Shown here in pieces: positions 50,114 to 59,633 of a stretch of 64,000 nt of DNA. Source of the stretch: Streptomyces tirandamycinicus. Lineage in GTDB: Bacteria; Actinomycetota; Actinomycetes; Streptomycetales; Streptomycetaceae. Position numbers and translations under genes: made by a program. Location of the stretch: the NCBI RefSeq assembly GCF_003097515.1, contig NZ_CP029188.1:1426001-1490000 (forward strand), read 5' to 3'. Under the pieces are notes generated by a model. It saw nothing but the letters and a program-made list of their open reading frames with translations. It searched no databases and was not told the origin of the DNA. How positions within the stretch are numbered: position 1 is the stretch's first letter; every line of letters starts with the position of its first letter.

Positions 50114-50968
50114 CCGGGTGTTCGGGAAGTCGAGCACGACGATTCCGAGGCCCTTCCAGCCGCTCGCCGTACCGTCCAGGAAGCGGTGGACGCGGGGGTT
50201 GAGGTCGTCGGAGTTCCACCGCGGCGGCAGATAGGCCGAGGTGCTGACGAAGTTGACGAACACCCTGCCCGGCTGCTCCGCCGCCTTGCGCAGATGCGCC
50301 ACGACCTTGGGGTACTTGTCCCACGGCGGGGCGTTCCAGTCGTCCTGGGTGTCGAAGACCGCGCCGTCCCACCACTTCAGGCCGGGCAGCCCGCCGTTGT
50401 CCGCGATCAGGACGACCTTTCCGCGCGCCCGGCCGAGGGCGGGGAGGGAGTCGCCGATGTGGAACAGCGCGCGCCAGCCGCGTGCGTCGAGGTAGTCGTC
50501 GAAGACGGCGCGGAACGCGGCGTCGCTCTCTCCCGAGTACTCCTGCTTCACCCGCATCAGGACGGTCTCCGAGGGGTGGGCGCGCAGGAAGTCGCGGCAG
50601 GCGATGAGGACGTCGCCGAACATCATGTGCTGGTAGGACGGCCCGTGGTGGATGGCGAACGAGCCGTCGATGGCCCGGCAGCGTACGTCCAGGAACCGGA
50701 TCCCCGAGTCCAGTTGCTGCGCGATGGTCGTGTTCTGGCACTCCGACCAGGGGCCGCCGAAGCGGGCGCCGGAGTCGTGGGTGCCGGGGATGGTGAGCGT
50801 CCGCAGCGCCCTGGCGTCGTCGAGACCGGCCATCCAGTCCCGCGGGCCGAGCGCCCTCCGCGGCGCGGCCGCGGCCGGGGCCGGTGCGCCGATGAGGACG
50901 GACGCGGAGGCCACCGCCGCGCCCGTGAGGAAACCACGTCTGGTCAAGGACCGTGTGCTGAGGGACAT
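50078..50968 (-). CDS. Secreted phosphatidylinositol-specific phospholipase C-like protein
   Basis: 296 residues. A Tat signal (TRRGFLTGAAVASASVLIGA) precedes a PI-PLC TIM barrel with catalytic His in LTIPGTHDSGARFG and the second His in FAIHHGPSYQH. These enzymes cleave phosphoinositides to a cyclic inositol phosphate and diacylglycerol. The C-terminus overlaps the histidine kinase gene tail by 36 bases on the opposite strand. Confidence 0.9.
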   Translation of the reverse strand: MSLSTRSLTRRGFLTGAAVASASVLIGAPAPAAAAPRRALGPRDWMAGLDDARALRTLTIPGTHDSGARFGGPWSECQNTTIAQQLDSGIRFLDVRCRAIDGSFAIHHGPSYQHMMFGDVLIACRDFLRAHPSETVLMRVKQEYSGESDAAFRAVFDDYLDARGWRALFHIGDSLPALGRARGKVVLIADNGGLPGLKWWDGAVFDTQDDWNAPPWDKYPKVVAHLRKAAEQPGRVFVNFVSTSAYLPPRWNSDDLNPRVHRFLDGTASGWKGLGIVVLDFPNTRSGLVDSLIRHN

Positions 50969-51082
50969 GCTCGCCGTCTCCTTGGTCGGCCTCCGCGATG
51001 TGGGGGGTCGCGGTCGGCACCGGGATGATTGCAGACATGCCCATGACAGGAAATGAGCCGGACGAAACCGGGGGAAGCGCGG

Positions 51083-51113
51083 AGGGGCGGCGGACCCGCG
51101 GTCCGCCGCCCCT
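51083..51113. terminator. Terminator after the 5'-nucleotidase gene
   Basis: Fourteen-base perfect stem AGGGGCGGCGGACC/GGTCCGCCGCCCCT with a CGC loop, on the downstream side of the gene ending at 51193. Between them lies a repeat-rich run of GGCGCTCG units (51124-51175). Confidence 0.7.
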
Positions 51114-51192
51114 CTGTACTCGACCGGCGCTCGCTCGGCGCTCGGCTCGGCGCTCGCCCGGCGCCCGCCCGGCGTGCGCCTGGCTCAGCCGG

Positions 51193-53019
51193 TCACCTGA
51201 CGACCGTGATCCGGCCCGTGGCCGGCGGCGCCAGCGGGGCGCCCGGGCTGGAGTGCGCGGCGAAGTAGGCGGTGAGCAGGTCCAGGTCGGACGCGCCCAC
51301 CAGCTTGTTCTTGTGCTCCTTCAGCACCGCGAAGCCGTCGCCGCCGCCCGCGAGGAACTCGTTCATCGCGACGCGGTAGGTCTTCGCCGGGTCGATCGGC
51401 TCACCGTTCAGCCGCACGGAGTCCGTCACGATCCGGTCGGCACCGGTCTTCGTCATGTCCAGGGTGTAGGTGAAGCCCTCCGAGACCTGGAGGATCTTCG
51501 GCGCGGCCTGGTTGGAGCCGCTGACCTGCTGCTGCAGCGCGGTGATCAGCTGGGCGCCGGTGAGGTCGACCGCCGTCATCATGTTGGTGAACGGCTGCAC
51601 GGTGAACGCCTCGCCGTAGGTCACGACGCCGTCGCCCTCGCTGCCGGACGCCTTGTGGACCAGACCCGCACGGATGCCGCCCGGGTTCATCAGCGCGAGC
51701 TGCGCGCCGCCCTTGTCGGCCGGGGCCATGCCCTCCAGCTGCGCGTCCGCGATCAGGTTGCCGGCCGGGCGCTCGGGCAGGTCGGCGGGGTTCTCGATGT
51801 CCGCCGAGATGTAGCCGACGGGCCTGTTGGCGATCGGCGCGGCCAGCGCGTTCCAGCGGTCGATCAGCTGCGTCATGTCCGCGGCCTTGGGCACGTCACG
51901 GGTGACGACGTGGTTGGCGGACGCGACGGACGTGCGCACGATGTCGCGGGTGCGGCGGTCGTAGGTGAGCGTCGTGTCGGTGTAGAGCTTGCCGAACGAC
52001 GCGGCCGAGGTGACCGTGCGCGGCTTGCCGGACGGGTCCGGGATGGTGCACGCGTACGCCTGGTGGGTGTGGCCGGTGACCAGCGCGTCGACCTGCGGGC
52101 TGACGTTCTTGGCGATGTCGACGATCGGGCCGGAGATGCCGTCGCCCGGACCGGGGCTGTCGCAGTCGTAGTTGTACGAGCCGGAGGCCGGCGCACCGCC
52201 CTCGTGCAGCAGCGCGACGATCGACTTCACACCCTTGCGCTCCAGCACCTTGGCGTACTTGTTGATCGTCTCGATCTCGTCGCCGAACTTCAGGCCCTTG
52301 ATGCCCTCGGCGCTGACGATGTTCGGGGTGCCCTCCAGGGTGACGCCGATGAAGCCGATCCGCACCCCGTTCTTCTCCCAGACGAAGTACGGGTCCAGGA
52401 GCGGACGGCCGGACTTCTCGTCGGTGACGTTGGCCGCGAGGTACGGGAAGTCCGCGCCGCGGAAGGTCTTCGGCTTGCCGTTGGCCTTCTTCTCGTAGCA
52501 CCCGTCGACCGGGTGGCAGCCGCCGTTCTGCAGCCGGGCGAGCTCCCGGGCCCCCTCGTCGAACTCGTGGTTGCCGACCGAGGTCACATCGAGCTTCAGC
52601 TTGTTCAGCGCCTCGATGGTCGGCTCGTCGTGGAAGAGGCCGGAGAGCATCGGCGAGGCACCGACCATGTCGCCGGCGGCGGCGGTGATCGAGTACCGGT
52701 TGCCCTTGCGGGCCTCGCGCAGATGCGTGGCGAGGTACTCGGCGCCGCCCGCGTCGATGGTGCGGGTGGTGCCGTCCTCGTTGGTGTGGGTGACCCGGCC
52801 CGCCGAGCCGGCGGGCGGCTGAAGGTTGCCGTGCAGGTCGTTGAAGGACAGCAGCTGGACGTCGACGGTGCGGCCGTAACCGTATCCGTGGTCGTGGCCG
52901 TGCCCCTGGCCGCGGTCGTGAGCCCCCGCGGGCATCGCGGCGACCAGTGCGCCGACGGTGGTCAGTCCGGCGGCGGCCGCGAGTACGCGGCGGCGCCTCT
53001 GGTGCGATGTCGCTGACAT
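51193..53019 (-). CDS. Secreted 5'-nucleotidase / metallophosphatase
   Basis: 608 residues. Signal peptide (VLAAAAGLTTVGALVAAMPA), then a His/Gly-rich segment (HDRGQGHGHDHGYGYG) that may bind metal. The metallophosphoesterase domain has the motifs SFNDLHGN, AAGDMVGASPM, GNHEFDEG and VTGHTHQAY; the C-terminal 5'-nucleotidase domain has NPGGIRAGL and LAGGGDGFAVL. It releases phosphate from nucleotides outside the cell, which fits the phosphate genes at the right end. AAGGGG precedes the ATG at 53019. It is divergent from mshD. Confidence 0.93.
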   Translation of the reverse strand: MSATSHQRRRRVLAAAAGLTTVGALVAAMPAGAHDRGQGHGHDHGYGYGRTVDVQLLSFNDLHGNLQPPAGSAGRVTHTNEDGTTRTIDAGGAEYLATHLREARKGNRYSITAAAGDMVGASPMLSGLFHDEPTIEALNKLKLDVTSVGNHEFDEGARELARLQNGGCHPVDGCYEKKANGKPKTFRGADFPYLAANVTDEKSGRPLLDPYFVWEKNGVRIGFIGVTLEGTPNIVSAEGIKGLKFGDEIETINKYAKVLERKGVKSIVALLHEGGAPASGSYNYDCDSPGPGDGISGPIVDIAKNVSPQVDALVTGHTHQAYACTIPDPSGKPRTVTSAASFGKLYTDTTLTYDRRTRDIVRTSVASANHVVTRDVPKAADMTQLIDRWNALAAPIANRPVGYISADIENPADLPERPAGNLIADAQLEGMAPADKGGAQLALMNPGGIRAGLVHKASGSEGDGVVTYGEAFTVQPFTNMMTAVDLTGAQLITALQQQVSGSNQAAPKILQVSEGFTYTLDMTKTGADRIVTDSVRLNGEPIDPAKTYRVAMNEFLAGGGDGFAVLKEHKNKLVGASDLDLLTAYFAAHSSPGAPLAPPATGRITVVR

Positions 53020-53144
53020 CTGTCCCCTTGTCAGTTCAGCGTGAAACGACTGTCCTCAGCCGGGCAGCCTAGAGTCAACGCGCGTAGCGCGACAGGGGGT
53101 AGCGGGTTACGAGCTGGTATCCGATCGGGTTCGGCCGGGCGCCG

Positions 53145-53150
53145 TACCCT
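53145..53150 (+). promoter_or_regulatory. -10 element of leaderless mshD promoter
   Basis: TACCCT, six bases before the mshD ATG at 53157. Confidence 0.55.
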
Positions 53151-53156
53151 CGTCGT

Positions 53157-54083
53157 ATGACTGACGCAGCTCCCGCCGCCATCGAGCCCGGCCGGCAGAT
53201 CAAGACGCTCGACGAGCTCACCCCCGAGCTGGCCGACGACGTGCTCGGCATGCTGTCCGTCGCCGCCCGCGCCGACGGGGTACAGGCCGTATCGGAACAG
53301 GGCCGGCTGTATCTGCGCCACGGCCGGCGCGAGGGCGTACGGCACTTCGTGCTCACCGTCGCCGGGGACCTCCGCGGGTACGCCCAACTGGAAGGAACCG
53401 ACCCGGTGGAGGCCCCCGCCGCCGAGCTGGTCGTCCACCCCGCGCACCGCGGCCGCGGCCACGGCCGGGCCCTGGGCAACGCGCTGCTCGGGGCGTCCGG
53501 CAAGCGGCTGCGGATGTGGGCGCACGGCGGCAAGTCCGCCGCCCGCCATCTCGCCCAGGTGCTGGGCCTGACCCTGTTCCGTGAACTGCGGCAGCTGCGG
53601 CGCCCGTTGAGCCCGCTCGACATTCCGGAACCGGTCCTTCCGGATGGTGTGACGGTCCGCACCTTCGTCCCCGGCCGGGACGACGCCGCCTGGCTCGCGG
53701 TCAACGCGGCCGCCTTCGCCCACCACCCCGAGCAGGGCTCGATCACCCAGCGCGACCTCGACGACCGCAAGGAGGAGGCCTGGTTCGACCCCAAGGGCTT
53801 CTTCCTCGCCGAGCGCGGGGGCGAGATCGTGGGCTTCCACTGGACGAAGCTGCACGCCGAGGACCAGCTCGGCGAGGTGTACGTGCTCGGCATCCGCCCC
53901 GACGCCCAGGGCACGGGCCTCGGCAAGGCCCTGACCGCGATCGGACTGCGCCATCTCGCGGCGCAGGGAGTGCCGACGGCCATGCTGTACGTCGACGCGG
54001 ACAACCCGGCGGCCCTGCGGGTGTACGAGCGGCTCGGGTTCACCACGCACGAGGTGGACCTGATGTACCGCACGGAGACCTGA
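53157..54083 (+). CDS. mshD: Mycothiol synthase (last step of mycothiol synthesis)
   Basis: 308 residues, tandem GNAT domains. It acetylates Cys-GlcN-Ins with acetyl-CoA to give mycothiol. The N-terminal domain has VVHPAHRGRGHGRALGNALL; the catalytic C-terminal domain has LGIRPDAQGTGLGKALTAIG, then TAMLYVDADNPAALRVYERL and GFTTHEVDLMY. The signature segment EEAWFDPKGFFLAERGGEIV and HWTKLHAEDQLGEVY identify MshD. The ATG at 53157 lies six bases from a -10-like TACCCT, so the message is probably leaderless. mshA is in the same window, 30 kb away. Confidence 0.96.
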   Translation: MTDAAPAAIEPGRQIKTLDELTPELADDVLGMLSVAARADGVQAVSEQGRLYLRHGRREGVRHFVLTVAGDLRGYAQLEGTDPVEAPAAELVVHPAHRGRGHGRALGNALLGASGKRLRMWAHGGKSAARHLAQVLGLTLFRELRQLRRPLSPLDIPEPVLPDGVTVRTFVPGRDDAAWLAVNAAAFAHHPEQGSITQRDLDDRKEEAWFDPKGFFLAERGGEIVGFHWTKLHAEDQLGEVYVLGIRPDAQGTGLGKALTAIGLRHLAAQGVPTAMLYVDADNPAALRVYERLGFTTHEVDLMYRTET

Positions 54084-54396
54084 GCCGCCCGCACGAGCGG
54101 GATGGGCCGCGGGGCCGCGGGGTCGCGGGGCCGCTCCGCGCGAACCGAACCGCCGGCACCGTCCGGCACCGAACGGACCGCAGGGACCGCAGGGACCGCA
54201 GCGGCGAACCGAACGGACCGCAGGCTCGGACGAACCTGCCAGACGGCCGGCTCGGACGAGCCGGCCGGACCGCAGGGACGAACCTGACAGACGTTCGGCA
54301 CCGGACGAACCGGACGCAGCGCGGGGACGAACCGGCCGTACGGCAGACTCGGCGGCGGGCGCCTCGGCGGACGGCTCCTGCCGTACCCTCCTCCCC
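54084..54396. other. Intergenic region of short degenerate repeats
   Basis: No gene. Between about 54141 and 54345, scattered copies of GAACGGACCGCAGGGACC and of GACGAACCTGNCAGACG occur. At the right end lies the -10 hexamer of the next gene. Confidence 0.55.
54384..54389 (+). promoter_or_regulatory. -10 element of the 54397 gene
   Basis: TACCCT, seven bases before the ATG at 54397; the same hexamer as for mshD. Confidence 0.45.
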
Positions 54397-54972
54397 ATGG
54401 CGAAGTGGGGGCGGTCGGCGGCGGACGTCTTCTGGTCGGTGGACCGTGCTCTCGGGGGTCAGCGCGCTCCGACCCGGCCGCAGAGGTGGGCGGCACGTCA
54501 CCCGATCGCTCTGGGTCTGTACGCGTCCGCGGCCTTCGCCCTCTTCCTCCTGGGCGTATCCCCGGGCGAGGGGCTCACGGACGCGCTCATCGCGCTGCTC
54601 GGCGGGGCGGTCGGGGGCCTGCTCTTCTCCCTCACCGCGATGGCCGAGAGGGGCCGGCAGCGCAGACTGAAGCGGCTGGGCCTGTGGAACGGGCCGGGAC
54701 GGCATGCGTCTTCCGGCCGGCGGCGGGCGGCGCACGCCGCCCGTGCGGCGCTGACGAGAGTCCGGTGGCCTCTTCTCGGCGCCTGGGCGGCGTGGTGGGC
54801 GTTCCTCACCGCCGCGCTGTGGCTGCTCGGCCTGGTAACCGGTCAACCCGCGGATCTCCCGGGCTGCGCGGCCTTCGCGCTGCTCGTGATCATTCTGGGT
54901 GAGATCGGCGACCGCCTGCGCCGTCGCCGGGCCGCGCGGCGCACCGGCGTCCCGACGAACGCCGGCGAGTAG
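54397..54972 (+). CDS. Membrane protein of unknown function
   Basis: 191 residues with about four membrane helices (PIALGLYASAAFALFLLGVS, ALIALLGGAVGGLLFSLTAM, LLGAWAAWWAFLTAALWLLG, GCAAFALLVIILGEIG) and basic cytoplasmic loops. No family recognised. A leaderless-type hexamer precedes the start. Codon use matches the neighbourhood. Confidence 0.65.
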   Translation: MAKWGRSAADVFWSVDRALGGQRAPTRPQRWAARHPIALGLYASAAFALFLLGVSPGEGLTDALIALLGGAVGGLLFSLTAMAERGRQRRLKRLGLWNGPGRHASSGRRRAAHAARAALTRVRWPLLGAWAAWWAFLTAALWLLGLVTGQPADLPGCAAFALLVIILGEIGDRLRRRRAARRTGVPTNAGE

Positions 54973-55317
54973 GCCGGGGCTCGCGGTTGCCGCGCCGCCA
55001 CACCCGCCCGACGGCTCCGCGTCCGGGCGGGCGTGGCAGGCGGCGAACGGGTCCGAGCCGCCGCGGCCGACCGCGACCCGCACGCACGGCCGTGGCGGAC
55101 GGTGGGGCCGCCGCATCCGCTCGGGCGGTGGGCATGACAGATGAGGCGCGCGGGGGTACCCCGGACGTCATGTTCTCGTTACCGGCCATTCAGCGACCCT
55201 TGCGACCCTCACGGAATGCAGCCCGCTGTGCCCCCCGCCCCGCGGAACGGGCGTTCCCACCCCTCCGGGACCCGCTCCGGCGCGCCCGGTCACCCCTTTG
55301 CGCGGAACAATGGGTCC
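54973..55317. other. Intergenic region upstream of ppk
   Basis: No gene seen. Possible control sequence for ppk: AACAAT ends six bases before the ATG. I see no clean PHO box here; a degenerate TTCTCGTTACC (55170-55180) is not convincing. Confidence 0.45.
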
Positions 55318-57540
55318 ATGAGCCAGCAGCCCGCCGAGGTACCGGTCCAGAACGCCCAGCCGTCCGTCGGCTCCATCGCCGCGCACCGCCCCCACGCGGT
55401 GTCCGCCGCGGTCTCCGACCTGGAGCCCGACATCGACGCCGACCTCGACGCCTACGAAGGCGAGGCGGAGGGCGCCGAGCTGCCCCAGGGCCGCTTCCTG
55501 GACCGCGAGCGCAGCTGGCTCGCGTTCAACGAGAGGGTCCTGGAGCTCGCCGAGGACCCCACCACACCGCTCCTCGAGCGGGCGAACTTCCTCGCGATCT
55601 TCGCCTCGAACCTGGACGAGTTCTTCATGGTCCGGGTGGCCGGACTGAAGCGCCGCATCGCCACCGGCGTCGCGACCCGTTCCGCCTCCGGACTCCAGCC
55701 CCGCGAGGTGCTGGAGCTGATCTGGAACCGCTCCCGCGAGCTCATGGCCCGGCACGCCGCCTGCTTCCAGCAGGACGTCGCCCCGGCCCTCGCCGACGAG
55801 GGCATCCACCTCATCCGGTGGCCGGAGCTGACGGAGAAGGAGCAGGCCCGCCTGTTCACCCTGTTCCGCCAGCAGATCTTCCCCGTCCTCACCCCGCTGG
55901 CCGTGGACCCCGCCCACCCCTTCCCGTACATCTCGGGCCTGTCGCTGAACCTCGCCGTGGTCGTCCGCAACCCGGTCAGCGGCCACCGCCACTTCGCCCG
56001 GGTGAAGGTGCCGCCGCTGCTGTCCCGCTTCCTCGAGGCCTCGCCGCAGCGGTACGTGCCGCTCGAGGACGTCATCGCGGCGCACCTGGAGGAGCTCTTC
56101 CCCGGCATGGAGGTGCTCGCGCACCACATGTTCCGGGTGACCAGGAACGAGGACCTGGAGGTCGAGGAGGACGACGCCGAGAACCTGCTCCAGGCCCTGG
56201 AGAAGGAACTGCTGCGCCGCCGCTTCGGCCCGCCGGTCCGGCTGGAGGTCGAGGAGTCCATCGACCCGTACGTGCTGGACCTGCTGGTCCGGGAGCTGAA
56301 GATCTCCGAGTCCGAGGTCTACCCGCTGCCCGGACCGCTGGACCTGACCGGCCTGTTCGGGATCGTCTCGCTGGACCGTCCCGAGCTGAAGTACCCGAAG
56401 TTCATCGCCGGCACCCACCGCGACCTCGCCGAGGTCGAGTCGGCGTCGGCGCCCGACATCTTCGCGGCGCTGCGCGAGCGGGACGTGCTGCTGCACCACC
56501 CGTACGACTCCTTCTCCACGTCGGTCCAGGCCTTCCTGGAGCAGGCGGCGGCCGACCCCGACGTCCTGGCGATCAAGCAGACGCTGTACCGGACCTCCGG
56601 CAAGTCGCCGATCGTGGACGCGCTGATCGACGCCGCCGAGTCCGGCAAGCAGGTCCTGGTCCTCGTCGAGATCAAGGCCCGCTTCGACGAGCAGGCCAAC
56701 ATCAAGTGGGCCCGCAAGCTGGAGGAGGCCGGCTGCCACGTGGTCTACGGGCTCGTCGGCCTGAAGACCCACTGCAAGCTGTCGCTCGTGGTGCGGCAGG
56801 AAGGGGACACCCTCCGCCGCTACTCGCACGTCGGGACCGGCAACTACCACCCCAAGACCGCCCGGCTGTACGAGGACCTCGGCCTGCTGACCGCGGACCC
56901 GCAGGTCGGCGCCGACCTCTCCGACCTGTTCAACCGGCTCTCCGGCTACTCGCGCCGCGAGACCTACCGCCGGCTGCTCGTCGCCCCGAAGTCGCTGCGC
57001 GACGGGCTCGTCGCCCGGATCAACAAGGAGATCGTCCACCACCGGGCCGGGCGCCCCGCGTACGTCCGCATCAAGGTCAACTCGATGGTCGACGAGACGA
57101 TCATCGACGCCCTCTACCGCGCGTCGCAGGCCGGTGTGCCGGTCGACGTCTGGGTCCGCGGGATCTGCGCGATCCGGCCCGACGTACCGGGCCTGTCCGA
57201 GAACATACGGGTCCGCTCCGTCCTCGGGCGCTTCCTGGAGCACTCGCGGATCTTCGCCTTCGGCAACGGCGGCGAACCCGAGGTGTGGATCGGCAGCGCG
57301 GACATGATGCACCGCAACCTCGACCGCCGCATCGAGGCACTCGTCCGGGTCACCGACCCGGCCCACCGCGCGGCCCTGACCCGGCTCATGGAGTCCGGTA
57401 TGTCCGACTCCACCTCGTCCTGGCACCTCGGCCCGGACGGCGAGTGGACCCGCCACTCGACCGACGGGGACGGGCAGCCGCTGCGGCACGTCCAGGAGAT
57501 GCTCATAGACGCCCGGAGGCGCCGGCGTGCACAACCATGA
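55318..57540 (+). CDS. ppk: Polyphosphate kinase
   Basis: 740 residues. It polymerises the gamma-phosphate of ATP into polyphosphate, reversibly. After an acidic N-terminus of about 55 residues, the domains follow the family: [55 protein letters not shown], then the catalytic half with [38 protein letters not shown], the phospho-His region [20 protein letters not shown] and [20 protein letters not shown]. The next gene (CHAD) overlaps its end by 14 bases. In other streptomycetes ppk responds to PhoP under phosphate starvation. Confidence 0.96.
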   Translation: MSQQPAEVPVQNAQPSVGSIAAHRPHAVSAAVSDLEPDIDADLDAYEGEAEGAELPQGRFLDRERSWLAFNERVLELAEDPTTPLLERANFLAIFASNLDEFFMVRVAGLKRRIATGVATRSASGLQPREVLELIWNRSRELMARHAACFQQDVAPALADEGIHLIRWPELTEKEQARLFTLFRQQIFPVLTPLAVDPAHPFPYISGLSLNLAVVVRNPVSGHRHFARVKVPPLLSRFLEASPQRYVPLEDVIAAHLEELFPGMEVLAHHMFRVTRNEDLEVEEDDAENLLQALEKELLRRRFGPPVRLEVEESIDPYVLDLLVRELKISESEVYPLPGPLDLTGLFGIVSLDRPELKYPKFIAGTHRDLAEVESASAPDIFAALRERDVLLHHPYDSFSTSVQAFLEQAAADPDVLAIKQTLYRTSGKSPIVDALIDAAESGKQVLVLVEIKARFDEQANIKWARKLEEAGCHVVYGLVGLKTHCKLSLVVRQEGDTLRRYSHVGTGNYHPKTARLYEDLGLLTADPQVGADLSDLFNRLSGYSRRETYRRLLVAPKSLRDGLVARINKEIVHHRAGRPAYVRIKVNSMVDETIIDALYRASQAGVPVDVWVRGICAIRPDVPGLSENIRVRSVLGRFLEHSRIFAFGNGGEPEVWIGSADMMHRNLDRRIEALVRVTDPAHRAALTRLMESGMSDSTSSWHLGPDGEWTRHSTDGDGQPLRHVQEMLIDARRRRRAQP

Positions 57541-58705
57541 CCTCCCCCCGGCGCCTCGAGCGGCCGGCGCCGACCAGGTCCTGGCCGGATACCTGCAGAA
57601 GCAGGCCGGCGACTTCCTCCGCGGTCTGCGGCTGCACGGCGAGTGCGGCGCGGACACCCACGGTGCGGCGGACGCCGCCCGGACCCTGCGGGGGGCCGCG
57701 CACCGCATCCGCGGCACACTCCACACCTTCCGGGCCCTGCTCGATCCGGCCTGGGCGGACCAGCTGCGCACCGAACTCGCCTGGCTCTCCGGAGTACTCG
57801 CCGAGGAGCACGCCTGCACGGCCCGGCTGACCCGGCTGCTCGACGCCCTGGCCCGGCTCTCCGGCACCCAGCCGGTGCCGGCGGCCCGGACCTCGGCCGG
57901 CGGCCCCGCAACGCCCGGGCGGGCGGAGGGCCGTCCGACGCCGGAGGACACCGGGGCCGACCCGGCACCTGCACCTGCATCGGGGGCCGACCCCGCACCT
58001 GCACCTGCATCGGGGGCAGCCCCGGCCGCCGGGCGGCGCGGCGCCCTCACCGTCGGCGGCGCCCGCGCCGGGGCGCTGCTGGAACGGCAGCTGACCCTCG
58101 GCCGCACCCGGGCCCACTCCGCCGCACTCCAGGCGCTGGGCTCCTCGCGGTTCCACGCGGTCGCGGACGCCGTCGCGCTGCTCGCCTCCGAGGTGCCGCT
58201 GGCCGCGACCGCCGGTGCGCCCGGCGCCGCCCTCGCGGCGCACGCGGAGATCGCCGAGCGCAGGCTGCTGGACGCGGTCACCGCGCTGCCGCTGGCCCGT
58301 GCGGCCCACCCGTACAACGCCGAAGCCCTGGTCCACGGCCTCGCCACCGCCTCCGCCGGCGAGGCCCAGGACGCGCCCTGGCACCAGGTGCGGCATCTGC
58401 TGCGGCTGCACGCGTACGCCCAGGAGGTGCTGCACGCCCGCGGCGGCACCGGCCCCGGCCGGCGGCTGGTCACCGCGGGCCGCGCCCTGGACCGGCACCG
58501 CGACGCCGCCGAGGCCGCGGCAGCGGCCGCCACCGCGGCGCGCACGCCCCGTATCGCGCCGGCCACCGCGTACGCCCTCGGCGTGCTCCACGCCGACCAG
58601 CGCCACGAGGTCGAAGCCGCCCGCTTCGCCTTCCAGCGGGCCTGGCAGGAAGTAGCCCACGGGCCCGACGGGCCACGTGACGAGCACGCGCTGGCCGCGC
58701 CGTGA
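57527..58705 (+). CDS. CHAD domain protein
   Basis: 392 residues. CHAD domains are helical, His/Arg-rich proteins that bind polyphosphate. [20 protein letters not shown] and [20 protein letters not shown] open it and [20 protein letters not shown] closes it. A central linker contains a duplicated [10 protein letters not shown]. The GTG at 57527 overlaps the ppk end by 14 bases, so the protein is made with Ppk; its role is probably polyphosphate binding or granule formation. Its stop overlaps the NUDIX gene by four bases. Confidence 0.93.
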   Translation: MHNHDLPPAPRAAGADQVLAGYLQKQAGDFLRGLRLHGECGADTHGAADAARTLRGAAHRIRGTLHTFRALLDPAWADQLRTELAWLSGVLAEEHACTARLTRLLDALARLSGTQPVPAARTSAGGPATPGRAEGRPTPEDTGADPAPAPASGADPAPAPASGAAPAAGRRGALTVGGARAGALLERQLTLGRTRAHSAALQALGSSRFHAVADAVALLASEVPLAATAGAPGAALAAHAEIAERRLLDAVTALPLARAAHPYNAEALVHGLATASAGEAQDAPWHQVRHLLRLHAYAQEVLHARGGTGPGRRLVTAGRALDRHRDAAEAAAAAATAARTPRIAPATAYALGVLHADQRHEVEAARFAFQRAWQEVAHGPDGPRDEHALAAP

Positions 58706-59130
58706 GCACCGCCCCGCACGGCACCGTCCTCGCGGCCGGCTGCGTCCTGTGGCGCCGCTCCCCGCGGACGCCCGGGACCATCGAGATCTGCCTGGTCCAC
58801 CGCCCCCGCTACGACGACTGGTCACACCCGAAGGGCAAGCTCAAGCAGGGCGAGCAGGCACTGGAGGGAGCGCTGCGCGAGGTCCGCGAGGAGACCGGCC
58901 ACCAGGGGGTTCCGGGCCCGGTCCTGCCGACGGTCCGCTACCTCGTGGACGGCCGCCCCAAGCAGGTCAGCTACTGGGCCGCCGAGGCCCCGGCGCCGGG
59001 GCGGTTCACCCCCGGACGCGAGGTGGACCGCATCGCCTGGCTGCCCCCGGACGCCGCCCGCCGCCGGATCACCGAGCCCCGTGACCGGACCCTCGTCGAC
59101 GCGCTGCTGAAGGCCCTCGGCACCCGCTGA
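58702..59130 (+). CDS. NUDIX hydrolase (MutT-like)
   Basis: 142 residues. The Nudix box is complete: GKLKQGEQALEGALREVREE followed by TG. AGCVLWRRSPRTPGTIEI opens the protein. Relatives next to ppk hydrolyse 8-oxo-dGTP or diadenosine/inositol polyphosphates (the MutT1 type). The GTG at 58702 overlaps the CHAD stop (GTGA), making a ppk-CHAD-NUDIX operon. Confidence 0.92.
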   Translation: MSTAPHGTVLAAGCVLWRRSPRTPGTIEICLVHRPRYDDWSHPKGKLKQGEQALEGALREVREETGHQGVPGPVLPTVRYLVDGRPKQVSYWAAEAPAPGRFTPGREVDRIAWLPPDAARRRITEPRDRTLVDALLKALGTR

Positions 59131-59457
59131 CCAGGGACCTCGCGCCGCACGGAAACCCCCTCGCCACCCGCCGAACCGCGGACTCCGCGCCGCACTCGCC
59201 GTGCAGCCGCGTTCCGCGGGGAGGCCCCTCGCCACCCGGCCCACCACCGTCCCCGGCCCCCACGGAGGAAGCCGCGAAGAAGGCCGTGGGGAAGACCGCG
59301 GGAACACCGCGGGTAACACCGCTGGGAACGCCGTGGGGGAAGATCGCGGGGATCGGCACGGGAACCCCCTCGCCACCCCCGGCCGGGACCCGCCCCGCGG
59401 TGCCCGCCGGCCCGCAGGTCACGCCCCGATAAAGGCGGAACTTCTTTGTCCGGCAGG
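59131..59457. other. Region between NUDIX gene and the PHO box
   Basis: No gene. Degenerate repeats of the type CGCGGGAACACCG (59281-59360) dominate. It ends in the pstS promoter region. Confidence 0.5.
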
Positions 59458-59497
59458 GTTCACCTCCCGTTCACCACCCCCCGTCGGCGGCTTCACC
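59458..59497 (+). promoter_or_regulatory. PHO box (PhoP site) of the pst operon
   Basis: GTTCACC at 59458, GTTCACC at 59469 and CTTCACC at 59491, with a degenerate unit at 59480, all in an 11-base period. This is the streptomycete PHO box direct repeat. A TAATTT hexamer (59507-59512) follows at a fitting distance, so PhoP would bind over and upstream of the -35 position. Confidence 0.85.
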
Positions 59498-59506
59498 TGA
59501 TCTGCC

Positions 59507-59512
59507 TAATTT
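59507..59512 (+). promoter_or_regulatory. -10 hexamer of pstS
   Basis: TAATTT, ten bases after the last PHO-box unit; the leader to the GTG is about 115 bases. Confidence 0.5.
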
Positions 59513-59633
59513 CGGGCCTACCCGGTGCCCGGCAGAGTGCCGCACCACCACCCCGACACGCGCCGCCGTAGAACGACGAGGACGGACGAGTCCCCGACCG
59601 CGACCCGGCGGCTTCTGGAAGGAACACCCGAAA

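Noticed and set aside
55165..55195. A PHO box upstream of ppk
   Set aside because: Only degenerate TTCTC/TTACC-like sequence, not in 11-base phase.
55168..58800. A 1210-residue minus-strand open frame opposite ppk and CHAD
   Set aside because: It is a high-GC shadow frame of ppk/CHAD without family motifs.
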